In this document: in pieces, positions 31,457 to 39,492 of the stretch | Layout of the letters: the number at the start of each line of letters is the position of its first letter | How positions within the stretch are numbered: the first letter of the stretch is position 1 | From: Burkholderiales bacterium | Lineage (GTDB): Bacteria; Pseudomonadota; Gammaproteobacteria; Burkholderiales; SG8-41 | Reading direction: 5' to 3' | NCBI GenBank assembly: GCA_019751125.1 | Contig: JAIENU010000102.1 | Location: 1-44,814 of the forward strand | Length of the DNA stretch: 44,814 nucleotides | Translations under genes and position numbers: made by a program | The notes under the pieces: model-generated | What the model was told of the DNA's origin: nothing | The model's database searches: none | The model's input: the letters and a program-made list of their open reading frames with translations, nothing else

Positions 31457-32022
31457 AAAAGATTCTGCTGATCGGTTTGTCGCTGTTGCTGTCCGGCTGC
31501 GTGTCCGTGGCCAAGATCGAAGGTGGCGATCGTGTGGTCGGCGAACGCCTGACACTGACCATCGAGGGGGCTTGGAATCATGTCAATGCCCCCGGACTGG
31601 GCCCAGCCCAGGTATGGACGATGGAGGGCATGACCATCGATCAGATGCTGATCTACACCGGGCTCAAGGATGGCGAGGTGATCCATGCTCCAAGTCCTTC
31701 CGGACAGAAGAGCTTTACCTTCAAGTCTTCGATGCAGCCGGACGAGATCGTCGGGCTGTTCGAGGGCACGTTTACCCGCGACGGATCGACATTCAAGCTG
31801 GTCAAACTGGAGCCGGCGAATGTCGGAGGGCAGAAGGGGTTCCGCTTCGAGTATGCGCTGGTGCGCAAGGTCGACAGCGTCCGGTTGTCGGGCGTCGGTT
31901 TTGTCGCGGTCAGCCGCAACGAATTGTTCGCGGTGGTCTATCAGGCGCCGCGGCTGGTGTTTTTCGAGCGCAATGCCGCGCGCATTGAAAACATCGGCCG
32001 CAGCATGCGCATCAAGGGTTGA
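31453..32022 (+). CDS. Lipoprotein of unknown function, third gene of the M48 operon
   Basis: 189 residues. MKKILLIGLSLLLSGC is a clear lipoprotein signal with lipobox LSGC and Cys16. The mature protein is beta-rich (RLTLTIEGAWNHVNAPGLGP; SFTFKSSMQPDEIVGLFEG; VGFVAVSRNELFAVVYQAP). I do not recognise a family. Serine follows the lipidated Cys after Val, with no Asp at +2, so an outer-membrane destination is expected. The start overlaps the protease stop by four bases. It may be substrate, partner or regulator of the M48 protease. It converges with SDR copy B, the stops being only 6 bp apart. Confidence 0.82.
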   Translation: MKKILLIGLSLLLSGCVSVAKIEGGDRVVGERLTLTIEGAWNHVNAPGLGPAQVWTMEGMTIDQMLIYTGLKDGEVIHAPSPSGQKSFTFKSSMQPDEIVGLFEGTFTRDGSTFKLVKLEPANVGGQKGFRFEYALVRKVDSVRLSGVGFVAVSRNELFAVVYQAPRLVFFERNAARIENIGRSMRIKG

Positions 32023-32028
32023 GCACTT

Positions 32029-32793
32029 TCAGAACTGCTGTTGCCCGCCATCGACGTAGATCAGCTGGCCGCTGACCATGCGCGCGGCCGGCGTGCACAG
32101 ATAACGCACCAGGCCGGCGACTTCTTCCGGCGACGAGCGGCGGCCCATCGGCACATTGGTGACCGGTGCGCGTTCGGAGCGGCCCGCCGCGCGCGCGGTA
32201 TCCATCTGGCCGGGCGCGACGCAGTTGACGTTGATGTTGTGTTCGCCGAGTTCCTTGGCGAGCGCGCGGGTGAAACCCCACAGGCCGTGTTTGCCGACCG
32301 AGCCGTGTACGCGGCGCTTGGCGCCGGAGAGCGCGGTCATGCCGCCCAGCGTGACGATGCTGCCGCCGCCGGCCGCGATCATCGAGGGCAGGCAGGCCTT
32401 GGTGCAGAAAAAGGAACCGTCTAGCGTGATCGACAGCAGGCTGCGCCATTCTTCGTAGCTCATGTCGATGAACGCCGTTTCCTTGCGGATCGAGGCGTTG
32501 AGGACGAGGATGTCGACCTTGCCGTGGCGTTTGACCAGGTCGCCGACCATGGCGTCCACCGCCTTGCTGTCGGCGATGTCGGCGACATAAACCTCGGCCT
32601 TGCCGCCGGCAGCGCGGATCTCGTCGGCCACGGCATCGGCATCGGCTTTTGCGCTGCGCGCATTGACGGCGACGGTGGCGCCGGCTTCGGCGAGTGCGAG
32701 CGCAATGGCACGGCCGATGTTGCGCGATGCGCCGGTGACCAGCGCGACCTTGCCTGCGAGTTCCTCTGCTGCACGTTCCTTTTGGGCTGCCAT
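32029..32793 (-). CDS. SDR-family protein lacking the usual catalytic Ser/Tyr (copy B)
   Basis: 254 residues, a paralogue of the protein at 24479 (shared VALVTGA, NIGRAIAL, VDILVLNAS, SITLDGSF). The nucleotide motif is TGASRNIGRAIALAL (about 22-36). The active-site region reads IVTLGGMTALSGAKRRVHGS followed by VGK: Lys is kept, but Tyr is Gly and Ser is Gly; the VH pair before the Tyr position is shared with copy A. ATG 32793 is chosen because it directly precedes MAAQKERAAEELAGKVALV; the longer reading has no family match. It is divergent from Bug copy 6 over 89 bp. A non-reductase role or an unusual catalytic residue is possible. Confidence 0.86.
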   Translation of the reverse strand: MAAQKERAAEELAGKVALVTGASRNIGRAIALALAEAGATVAVNARSAKADADAVADEIRAAGGKAEVYVADIADSKAVDAMVGDLVKRHGKVDILVLNASIRKETAFIDMSYEEWRSLLSITLDGSFFCTKACLPSMIAAGGGSIVTLGGMTALSGAKRRVHGSVGKHGLWGFTRALAKELGEHNINVNCVAPGQMDTARAAGRSERAPVTNVPMGRRSSPEEVAGLVRYLCTPAARMVSGQLIYVDGGQQQF

Positions 32794-32882
32794 GTGTTTC
32801 CCCGATGGTTGGTGATGGTGAGCGCCGATTTTACCGGCTGCGGTCAAACCGCTACCATGCCTGCCTCGGAGGAGATGCGGAA

Positions 32883-33842
32883 ATGAACACAATGCGGATC
32901 ACGGCCGTGGTGCTAATGATGTCAGCTGGCACGGCGGCAGCGGCCTGGCCGGAGAAACCGGTGCGGGTGGTGCTGTCGGTGCCGGCTGGCGCGACGCCGG
33001 ATGTCACGGCGCGGCTGATCTTTCCCGCGCTGTCGCAGCAGCTTGGTGCCTCACTGGTCGCCGACAACCGCGCCGGTGGCGGCGGCGTGATCGGTGCCGA
33101 GATCGCGGCGAAGGCCGCGCCCGACGGTTACACGCTGTTCATCAGCAGCCCCGGCGCGCTGACCATCCTGCCGCATCTGCGCAAGGGGCTGCCGTACGAC
33201 ACGCTGCGTGATTTTGCGCCGGTGAGCCTGATCTCGATCGGGCCTTTTGTGCTGATGACCCATCCTTCGGTGCCGGCGAAAACCATCAAGGAGCTGATCG
33301 CGCTGGCGAAGTCGCAACCGGGCAAGCTCAACTACGCCTCGGCCGGAAACGGCGTGGCCAATCACCTCGCCGGTGAACTGTTCAAGCAGATGGCGGGGCT
33401 AGACATCGTGCATGTGCCGTACAAGGGCGCGCCGCAGGCGGTCAATGATGTACTCGCCGGACACATGAACATGATGTTCAACTCGGTGGCGCCGATTGTC
33501 GGCTTCATCAAGGCGGGCAAGGTGCGCGTGCTCGGCATCGCCAGCCTGCAGCGCTCGCCGCAACTGCCGGAGGTGCCGACCATCCATGAATCGGGCGTGC
33601 CCGGCTTCGAGGCAGTGAACTGGTTCGGCCTGTTCGCGCCGGCAAAAACGCCGAAGCCGATCATCAGCAAGCTCAGCGCGGCGACGGTGAAGGCCGTCAA
33701 GTCACCGGAACTGCAGGCGCAGTTCATCGCACTGGGCGCTGATCCGGTGGGCAGTTCGGTCGAGGAATTCACCGCGTTTGTCCGGCGCGACCTCGAGAAA
33801 TATGAAAAGGTGGTGCGCCTGTCCGGCGCCAAGCTCGACTGA
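32883..33842 (+). CDS. Bug/TctC-family periplasmic solute-binding protein (copy 6)
   Basis: 319 residues. Signal peptide MNTMRITAVVLMMSAGTAAA (cleavage near AAAAW at about 21), then WPEKPVRVVLSVPAGATPDV, LVADNRAGGGGVIGAEIA, IVHVPYKGAPQAVNDVLAGH and LPEVPTIHESGVPGFEAVNW. Start ATG 32883 follows GGAGGAG at 32867-32873 with a long spacing; ATG 32892 is an alternative. Its TGA overlaps the ATG of the class II aldolase-family gene (TGATG), so receptor and enzyme are coupled. It is divergent from SDR copy B. Confidence 0.92.
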   Translation: MNTMRITAVVLMMSAGTAAAAWPEKPVRVVLSVPAGATPDVTARLIFPALSQQLGASLVADNRAGGGGVIGAEIAAKAAPDGYTLFISSPGALTILPHLRKGLPYDTLRDFAPVSLISIGPFVLMTHPSVPAKTIKELIALAKSQPGKLNYASAGNGVANHLAGELFKQMAGLDIVHVPYKGAPQAVNDVLAGHMNMMFNSVAPIVGFIKAGKVRVLGIASLQRSPQLPEVPTIHESGVPGFEAVNWFGLFAPAKTPKPIISKLSAATVKAVKSPELQAQFIALGADPVGSSVEEFTAFVRRDLEKYEKVVRLSGAKLD

Positions 33843-34654
33843 TGGCTGTTCCCGCCCGCGCCAAGAAAAAGAAAAAACACGCTGCCACGCGCACGGCGCG
33901 GCCGAAGGTGTCGCGCGCGAAGATTCCGGCGGCGGAGTGGCAGGCGCGCTGCGAGCTGGCTGCGGCGCACCGCCTGGTCGCGCATTTTGTGTTTGTCGAC
34001 CTGACCTACAACCACATTTCGCTGCGCGTGCCGGGCGAGCCCGGTCATTTCCTGGTGAAGGCTGACAATGTGCTGATGGAGCAGGTCACCGCCAGCAATC
34101 TCGTCAAATACGATCTGGATGGCCGTCAGGTCGGCGTGTCGCCGTACAAGGCAAGCCCGGCGGCATACAACCTGCACGCGGCGGTGCTGGGTGCGCGGCC
34201 TGATATCAACTCCGCAGTGCATACCCACAGCCCCGCCAATCTCGCGGTGTCAGCGCAGCGTCACGGCCTGCTGCCGATCACCCAGCAGGCGATGCGCTTC
34301 TGGAACCGCATCGCGCGCTATCCCAACCTCACTGATGACACCACCCGCGAAGGTGCAGAGCAGCTCGCCGCGGCGCTGGGCGAATACTGGGTGATGCTGC
34401 TGGAGAATCACGGTGCGCTGGTCTGCGGCACGACGCTGGCCGAGGCCTACATCTACCACCACTTTTTCGAGCTGGCCTGCCGTGCGCAGTTGGGAGCGCT
34501 GGCCGGCGGCGCCGAGCTGATCGTGCCGTCGCCGGAAGTCTGCGCGGCGCGTGTGGCCAAGTTCGGCCGCACGGGTGTGTATGACAGCGACAGCCGCGAC
34601 TGGGTCGCGAGCATGGCGCTGGTCGAGAAGCTTTACCCCGACTACAAAACCTGA
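33842..34654 (+). CDS. Class II aldolase/adducin-family protein
   Basis: 270 residues. A Lys-rich lead (MAVPARAKKKKKHAATRTAR) precedes the aldolase fold from about 35: YNHISLRVPG (about 57), zinc ligands in AVHTHSPANLAVSA (about 126-139) and AYIYHHFFELACRAQLGAL (about 200-218). The family includes fuculose-phosphate aldolase, epimerases and decarboxylases. The Glu used by true aldolases is not clearly identified here, so the reaction may be other than aldol cleavage. It is coupled to Bug copy 6. It converges with the alpha/beta hydrolase (21 bp between stops). The basic lead is unusual; a later start near residue 30 cannot be excluded. Confidence 0.85.
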   Translation: MAVPARAKKKKKHAATRTARPKVSRAKIPAAEWQARCELAAAHRLVAHFVFVDLTYNHISLRVPGEPGHFLVKADNVLMEQVTASNLVKYDLDGRQVGVSPYKASPAAYNLHAAVLGARPDINSAVHTHSPANLAVSAQRHGLLPITQQAMRFWNRIARYPNLTDDTTREGAEQLAAALGEYWVMLLENHGALVCGTTLAEAYIYHHFFELACRAQLGALAGGAELIVPSPEVCAARVAKFGRTGVYDSDSRDWVASMALVEKLYPDYKT

Positions 34655-34675
34655 GCAGCGGTCCGGGCTGCAGCC

Positions 34676-35524
34676 TCAGCCGCCGCGCTGCCCGTCGAGA
34701 AAGGCGAGCAGCACTGCCGCCATTTCCACCTCCTTCACCGCCCAGCTTTCCGGCGGCACGACATCGACATCCTGGTGTTCGGCAAACAGCACATGCAGTG
34801 CGGCCTTCGGCAGCAGCTGCGCGAGCCGCTCGCCGACGGCCTTGGGATGGGTGTTGTCGTTGCCGGGAATCACGCAGGCCGGCGCGGTGATCGAGCGCAG
34901 CTGCTGTTCGGTGGCGCCGATCACCGGCAGCTCTGCCTCGGCGATGAAACCCGCGCTCCAGCGGCGCATCGCGTCGATCACCGCAGTGGCATCGGCATTC
35001 ATCAGGCGCTCGCGGTTGGCGGGATTGGCGCGGATCAGTTCGGCAAAGTGCGGCATCGCGCACACTGCGGCCATGCCGCCGGTTTCAGCGGCGGCGATGT
35101 ACTGGCCGTAATATTCTCGCGCAAGGCGTTGCGCGGCGAAGCCGCCACCGGTGACCCGCCACAACAACAATCCGCGTACCACCTGCGGGTAACGCAGCGC
35201 GAAGGCCAGCGACATCCGGCAGCCGGAGGAGCTGCCGCCGACAAACAGGCTGCCTTCATTCAGCGCGCCGAGTTGTTGCAGCAGCGCGTGCAGGTCGGCC
35301 GCCCACACCTCGTGCTCCGCGAGATCACCACCAAGCAGCACATCGGAGGCGCCGCAGTTGCGGCGGTCGTGGATCAGCACGCGGTAGCCGCCTTCGGCGA
35401 TGCGCTGCGCGAGTGCGCGCAGCGCCGACATCGGACGCCGCCCGCCGGGTGACAGCGCGACCCAGGGGCCGCGTACCCCGAGGATTTCATGGTGCAGGGT
35501 GGCGCTGTTGACGGTGGTTTTCAT
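34676..35524 (-). CDS. Alpha/beta hydrolase
   Basis: 282 residues. The oxyanion region is VALSPGGRRPMSALRALAQR (about 22-41), the nucleophile elbow GGSSSGCRMS (about 102-111), a possible acid in CVIPGNDNTHP (about 222) and the catalytic His in FAEHQDVDVVPPESW (about 250). RVLIHDRRNCGASDVLLGGD (about 53-72) is the HDRRGxGxSD-type strand of epoxide-hydrolase/lactonase relatives. The start is ATG 35524. The leader contains the A/T motif at 35548-35565 that matches 10035-10052. The substrate is unknown. Confidence 0.82.
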   Translation of the reverse strand: MKTTVNSATLHHEILGVRGPWVALSPGGRRPMSALRALAQRIAEGGYRVLIHDRRNCGASDVLLGGDLAEHEVWAADLHALLQQLGALNEGSLFVGGSSSGCRMSLAFALRYPQVVRGLLLWRVTGGGFAAQRLAREYYGQYIAAAETGGMAAVCAMPHFAELIRANPANRERLMNADATAVIDAMRRWSAGFIAEAELPVIGATEQQLRSITAPACVIPGNDNTHPKAVGERLAQLLPKAALHVLFAEHQDVDVVPPESWAVKEVEMAAVLLAFLDGQRGG

Positions 35525-35547
35525 GGGCAGGCCATATCCAAAAAATT

Positions 35548-35565
35548 ATTAAATAAAAACAATTA
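35548..35565 (-). promoter_or_regulatory. A/T-rich 18-mer upstream of the hydrolase gene
   Basis: ATTAAATAAAAACAATTA is identical to 10035-10052. On the minus strand it contains TTGTTT, and 17 bp later GGATAT, which could form a promoter for the hydrolase gene 23 bp downstream. Confidence 0.4.
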
Positions 35566-35609
35566 CTTAAGAGTTATTTATGCAGGCGGCGCTGGTTTAA
35601 AATCGCGGC

Positions 35610-36341
35610 ATGTGTGGACGTTACGCGCTGTACGGCAATAAAAAACGCAAGCCCGCCGAAGCCCTGCAATTTCACGGCGAGGATATCGATTTTCCGCCGC
35701 GTTACAACCTGTCGCCGATGCAGCCGCTTCCGGTGAGTGTTGTTGATGACTCCGGCCGGCTGCGCCTGTCGCTGATGACCTGGGGTCTGGTGCCGGCGTG
35801 GTCCAGGAATCCGGCGATCGGCGCCAGGCTCAACAACGCGCGCGCTGAAACCGTCGCGGAGAAACCGGCGTTCCGCGAATCCTGGCGTCGCCGCCGCTGT
35901 CTGGTGCCGATGAACGGTTTTTACGAATGGCAGCGTGAAGGCGGGTACAGACAGCCCTATTATTTCTCGCTGCGCGGACAGGAGGTGTTTGCGCTGGCCG
36001 GCATCCATGACCGCTGGCGTGGTCCGGATGGTGAAACACGCAACACCTTCGCGGTGCTGACCACCGCGCCCAACACGCTGATGGCGCCGGTGCATGACCG
36101 CATGCCGGTGATCGTTCCGGCTTCGGCCTATGAAACCTGGCTCGATCCGCGCAATACCACGGCCCGCGGCCTTGAAGTGCTGCTGGCGCCTTATCCAGCC
36201 GATGAGATGCAGGCCTGGCCGGTGACGGCACGAGTCAACAGCGTGCGTAATGATGATGCCGCGCTGGTGGAGGCCGCTGGAGCCTCGGCTACAATCGGGG
36301 CAGTGCTTCCAGAACCACCTCGACAGGGACTATTGCTGTGA
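35610..36341 (+). CDS. SRAP-family DNA-protein crosslink protein (YedK/HMCES-like)
   Basis: 243 residues. The catalytic Cys2 is exposed after Met removal (MCGRYALYG) and forms a thiazolidine link to abasic sites in single-stranded DNA. Other conserved residues are visible: Asn33 in RYNLSP, Glu106 in NGFYEW and His162 in PVHDRMPV. The length is normal for bacterial SRAP proteins. An Ala/Pro-rich C-terminus follows the domain. The stop overlaps the GTG start of the thioesterase gene (GTGA), suggesting coupling. No LexA-type box is evident upstream. Confidence 0.93.
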   Translation: MCGRYALYGNKKRKPAEALQFHGEDIDFPPRYNLSPMQPLPVSVVDDSGRLRLSLMTWGLVPAWSRNPAIGARLNNARAETVAEKPAFRESWRRRRCLVPMNGFYEWQREGGYRQPYYFSLRGQEVFALAGIHDRWRGPDGETRNTFAVLTTAPNTLMAPVHDRMPVIVPASAYETWLDPRNTTARGLEVLLAPYPADEMQAWPVTARVNSVRNDDAALVEAAGASATIGAVLPEPPRQGLLL

Positions 36342-36868
36342 CCGCAACCGGCAAGAGCAGAATTTCGGGCAAGACTGCGGGCAAAACCCCGGGCAGGGCC
36401 GCCACCGCAGACCTTCGCAGCGGCGCTGCGCGAATGCCTGCAAAAGTGGCGCTGCCCAAGGCCAACATCGAAATGATTGCGCACTCGCTGTCGGTGGGCA
36501 TGTGCCGCGCGCTGAACGTGCGCCTGACCAGACTCTCGCGCAAAGGTCTCGAGGCGGAGATGACGGTCACCGATGACCACATCAACCGCACCGGCCGTGT
36601 CAACGGCGGCGTGCTGATGGCATTTGCCGATGTGGTGGGTGCGATGGGCACCGTGGCCAACCTGCCCGAGGGTTACCGCACCACAACGCTGGAATCGAAG
36701 ACCAATTTCTTTTCCGCCGGGGCTGGTCCGCGGCTCAAGGCGCGCAGCGTGCCGCTGCACATCGGCCGTACCACGATGGTGTGGCAGACCACGGTCAGCA
36801 ACCTGGACGACACGCGGGTGGCGATTGTCACCCAGACCCAGATCGTGCTGCAGCCGCGGAGCCAGTAG
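36338..36868 (+). CDS. PaaI-like hotdog thioesterase
   Basis: 176 residues from GTG 36338. A Lys/Gly/Ala-rich lead of about 45 residues (SRISGKTAGKTPGRAATADL) precedes the hotdog domain. DHINRTGRVNGGVLMAFADV (about 80-99) is the thioesterase HxxxGxxHGG-type segment, here with Asn-Arg-x-Gly-x-x-Asn-Gly-Gly, followed by MVWQTTVSNLDDTRVAIVTQ (about 147-166). It would hydrolyse an acyl-CoA. ATG 36434 (MPAKVALP) is a possible later start without a ribosome site; coupling to the SRAP stop favours the GTG. The lead could also be a loose tail. Confidence 0.8.
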   Translation: MTATGKSRISGKTAGKTPGRAATADLRSGAARMPAKVALPKANIEMIAHSLSVGMCRALNVRLTRLSRKGLEAEMTVTDDHINRTGRVNGGVLMAFADVVGAMGTVANLPEGYRTTTLESKTNFFSAGAGPRLKARSVPLHIGRTTMVWQTTVSNLDDTRVAIVTQTQIVLQPRSQ

Positions 36869-36905
36869 CCGGCGCAAGCCCGCTGCAGCCTTGGAGAACC
36901 CGATC

Positions 36906-37940
36906 ATGCACAGCATCGCGAAAGAGGAATTACGCGGCGTATCCCGGACTGTTGCCGAGATCGAGTGGCTGCTGCTGATCCTGGTGTTGCTCTACCAGTT
37001 CTTCGACGGGCCGCCGCCGGACGACCGCCTCGCCATCACCACCGGGCTGTTCTTCTACGCGGCCTTCGTGATGAGCTTCCGTTACGCGAATTTCTACAGG
37101 GATGAGAGCCGCGTCAAGATCGCGATCGAGACCTTCGGCATGCTGGTGTTCATCACCTGGGTGCTGTGGTTCACCGGCAAGCTGTACAGTCCGCTGGCCA
37201 ATCTCTATCTTCTGGTCATCATCACCAGCGCGTTGACCCTCGGCAAGCTGGCGACGATGCTTGAAACAGCGTTGATCATCGCCTGCTTCGTGCTGCTGGG
37301 CGAGCACACCACAGCGGATTCAAGGTTTTCGCTGGCTTATGTCAGCGGGCTCGCGGGTCAGCTCGCGCCGATGGTGCTGGTGGCCTATATCACCACCATG
37401 TTCTCGGCGGATATCCGCTACGGCCTGAACCAGGCCCGCCTGCTGTCCGAAACCGACGACCTGACCGGCGTCTACAACATGCGCGGCTTCAGCATCGCGG
37501 TCGACCGCCTGTTTGCGCAGGCTGCACGCTACAGGCGTCCGGCGAGCATGCTGATGATCGATTCCGACAACCTGAAGCAGATCAACGACCGCAACGGCCA
37601 CGAGGCCGGCAACCGCATGCTCAAGGCCGTAGCCAAAAGCATCGCCAACGAGCTGCGCAACACCGACGTGCTCGGCCGTTACGGCGGGGACGAGTTCATC
37701 GTGTTGCTGCCGGAAACGCCGCCGGAACGCGCCATCGACGTGGCTGAGCGCATCCGCCGCGCCGTTGAAACCACGCCGACCGAACATGAAGGCGAGCGCC
37801 TGATGACCAGCGTCAGCATCGGCATTGCCTGTTATCCCGAGGACGGCCGCAGCGTCGATGCCATCCAGGCCCGTGCCGACCGCGCGATGTATCTCGCCAA
37901 AAACGGAGGCCGCAACAAGGTCGTTCGCTTCACGCCCTAG
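36906..37940 (+). CDS. Membrane diguanylate cyclase (GGDEF)
   Basis: 344 residues. The N-terminal half (about 15-165) has six hydrophobic segments (WLLLILVLLYQFF; LFFYAAFVMSFRYANF; MLVFITWVLWFTGKL and so on). The GGDEF domain spans about 180-342, with the active-site loop RYGGDEFIVLLPE at about 257-269 and MSVSIGIACYPEDGR-type segment near 303. The GGDEF residues are intact, so cyclic di-GMP synthesis is likely. An RxxD inhibitory site is not evident five residues before GGDEF. ATG 36906 is preceded by TTGGAGAACC. It is 37 bp after the thioesterase gene. The signal sensed is unknown. Confidence 0.92.
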   Translation: MHSIAKEELRGVSRTVAEIEWLLLILVLLYQFFDGPPPDDRLAITTGLFFYAAFVMSFRYANFYRDESRVKIAIETFGMLVFITWVLWFTGKLYSPLANLYLLVIITSALTLGKLATMLETALIIACFVLLGEHTTADSRFSLAYVSGLAGQLAPMVLVAYITTMFSADIRYGLNQARLLSETDDLTGVYNMRGFSIAVDRLFAQAARYRRPASMLMIDSDNLKQINDRNGHEAGNRMLKAVAKSIANELRNTDVLGRYGGDEFIVLLPETPPERAIDVAERIRRAVETTPTEHEGERLMTSVSIGIACYPEDGRSVDAIQARADRAMYLAKNGGRNKVVRFTP

Positions 37941-37971
37941 AAACATCCATCAACCCCAACCCAGAAAACCC

Positions 37972-38409
37972 ATGAACAAAGCGATGAAATTGCCCGTCCT
38001 GCTGGCCGCACTGGTGCTGCCGGCCGCCGTCCTGGCCCAGAACCCGGCTGCTGCGCCGTCCGCCAAGCCCGTGCCGGTGCAGAAAACGCCCAGCGGCCTG
38101 CAGATCGAGATGGTGAAGGAAGGCAGGGGCACGCAGCCGACGGCCAGTTCCACGGTGCGTGTGCATTACCGCGGCATGTTTCCCGACGGCCGCGAGTTCG
38201 ACAGTTCGTACAAGCGCGGCGAACCGATCGAATTCCCCCTCAACGGCGTCATCAAATGCTGGACCGAGGGCGTGGCGATGATGAAGGTCGGCGGCGCGGC
38301 GCGCCTGACCTGTCCGCCGTCGATTGCCTATGGCGCGCGCGGCGCCGGTGGCGTGATTCCGCCGAACGCGACGCTGATGTTCGAAATCGAACTGCTTGGC
38401 GTGCGCTAG
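37972..38409 (+). CDS. Exported FKBP-type peptidyl-prolyl isomerase
   Basis: 145 residues. Signal peptide MNKAMKLPVLLAALVLPAAV (cleavage near LAQN at about 23), a Pro/Ala linker, then the FKBP domain (about 48-145): VRVHYRGMFPDGREFDSSYK, EFPLNGVIKCWTEGVAMMKV, IAYGARGAGGVIPPNATLMF. It would catalyse proline isomerisation in the periplasm. No FkpA-like dimerisation domain is present, so this is the short form. Start ATG 37972 lies 31 bp after the GGDEF stop. Intact. Confidence 0.93.
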   Translation: MNKAMKLPVLLAALVLPAAVLAQNPAAAPSAKPVPVQKTPSGLQIEMVKEGRGTQPTASSTVRVHYRGMFPDGREFDSSYKRGEPIEFPLNGVIKCWTEGVAMMKVGGAARLTCPPSIAYGARGAGGVIPPNATLMFEIELLGVR

Positions 38410-38469
38410 TCCCCGCGGTGCTGCCCCTGCCGTTTCTGTCCTGACAAAATCCAACAAGGCTGCAAGAAC

Positions 38470-39306
38470 ATGATCATCGATTCCCAGATCCACGCCTACG
38501 AGGCAAACACCCCGAAACGTCCCTGGCGCACCACGCCCAACTGGCCGGCCTCTGCGAATGGCGACGAAATGGTTGCGGCGATGGACAAGGTCGGCGTTGA
38601 CGGTGCGATCTTCATCTCCTCGTTCTCGATGTACGGCTATGACGCGAGTTACGCGGTGGAAGTGCAGAAGGCGCATCCCGGCAAGTTCGCGCTGGTCAAG
38701 CCGGTCGACCCGGATGATCCGGCAGTGGAGGAGGTTGTTGCCGAATGGAAAAAAAGCCCGGGCACCGTCGGCATCCGCGCGCTGCTGAAAACCGATTCGC
38801 CGCATCGTGCCGGCCACGCCGGCCTCGACCGCATGCTGCGCGCGGCATCGCGCCACAATTTCCCGGTGAACATCCTGTGCTGGGGCAACCTCGATGCCGG
38901 CGCAGCGCTGATCGACCGCCATCCCGAGACCCGGTTCATCCTCGACCACCTCGGCATCCTGCAGCCGCATGATCCCTCGGCGCTGGCGGCGGAACCCTGG
39001 GCCGACCTGCCCAAGGTACTGGAGCTGGCGAAGCGCCCGAATATGGTGATCAAGGTCAGCGGCGCCTGCACGCTGTCGAAAAAGCCCTATCCCTACCCGG
39101 ACATCTGGGATCCGCTGGCGCGCATTTTTGACGCCTGGGGTTTCGAGCGTTGCCTGTGGGGCACCGACTGGACCCGCGCCTTTGCCGTGGTCAACTATGA
39201 GCAGGCCGTGGAACCTTTCCGTCTGACCGACCGCCTCAGCGCCAGCGAACGCGCGATGCTGATGGGTGGCGCCTGCGCCGGGGTCTACGGCTGGAAGCCG
39301 GCATGA
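38470..39306 (+). CDS. Amidohydrolase-2 family TIM-barrel hydrolase/decarboxylase
   Basis: 278 residues. Metal site candidates: IDSQIHAYE (about 3-11, in place of DxHxH), a His in PVNILCWGN region, ILDHLGILQPHD (about 157-168) and CLWGTDWTRA (about 229-238) with the terminal Asp. This pattern matches the group with 2-pyrone-4,6-dicarboxylate lactonase and ACMSD-type decarboxylases. DSQIH lacks the first His of the DxHxH pair, as in some lactonases that need no tightly bound metal. ATG 38470. The UbiD decarboxylase downstream suits an aromatic or dicarboxylate route; substrate not determined. Confidence 0.85.
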   Translation: MIIDSQIHAYEANTPKRPWRTTPNWPASANGDEMVAAMDKVGVDGAIFISSFSMYGYDASYAVEVQKAHPGKFALVKPVDPDDPAVEEVVAEWKKSPGTVGIRALLKTDSPHRAGHAGLDRMLRAASRHNFPVNILCWGNLDAGAALIDRHPETRFILDHLGILQPHDPSALAAEPWADLPKVLELAKRPNMVIKVSGACTLSKKPYPYPDIWDPLARIFDAWGFERCLWGTDWTRAFAVVNYEQAVEPFRLTDRLSASERAMLMGGACAGVYGWKPA

Positions 39307-39336
39307 CAGGCTGAGTGCCGTCGTCGGACAGCGACG

Positions 39337-39363
39337 GGCCCGCAGCCGCGGGTTCCGGTTTTT
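39337..39363 (+). terminator. Possible rho-independent terminator after the amidohydrolase gene
   Basis: CCCGC at 39339-39343 pairs with GCGGG at 39348-39352 over an AGCC loop, followed by TTCCGGTTTTTA. The stem is short, so it is a moderate candidate. The 186-bp gap to the methyltransferase-like gene also holds GGTATGAT near 39400, a possible extended -10 box. Confidence 0.4.
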
Positions 39364-39492
39364 ACGATGGCCGTCACCGTCGTGCAACAACCGAATCCGG
39401 TATGATCCCGGGGCCTTTTCAGATCTTATTCATTTGATCTTTCACCCGTTCCTTCCCGCTCAAAACTTCCTGCTTCAAAACGGAGATTGACC

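Noticed and set aside
37930-39390. 486-residue minus-strand open frame across the FKBP and amidohydrolase genes
   Set aside because: It lies opposite two genes with intact motifs and spans their intergenic gap; the product is Arg/His/Gly-rich shadow sequence.
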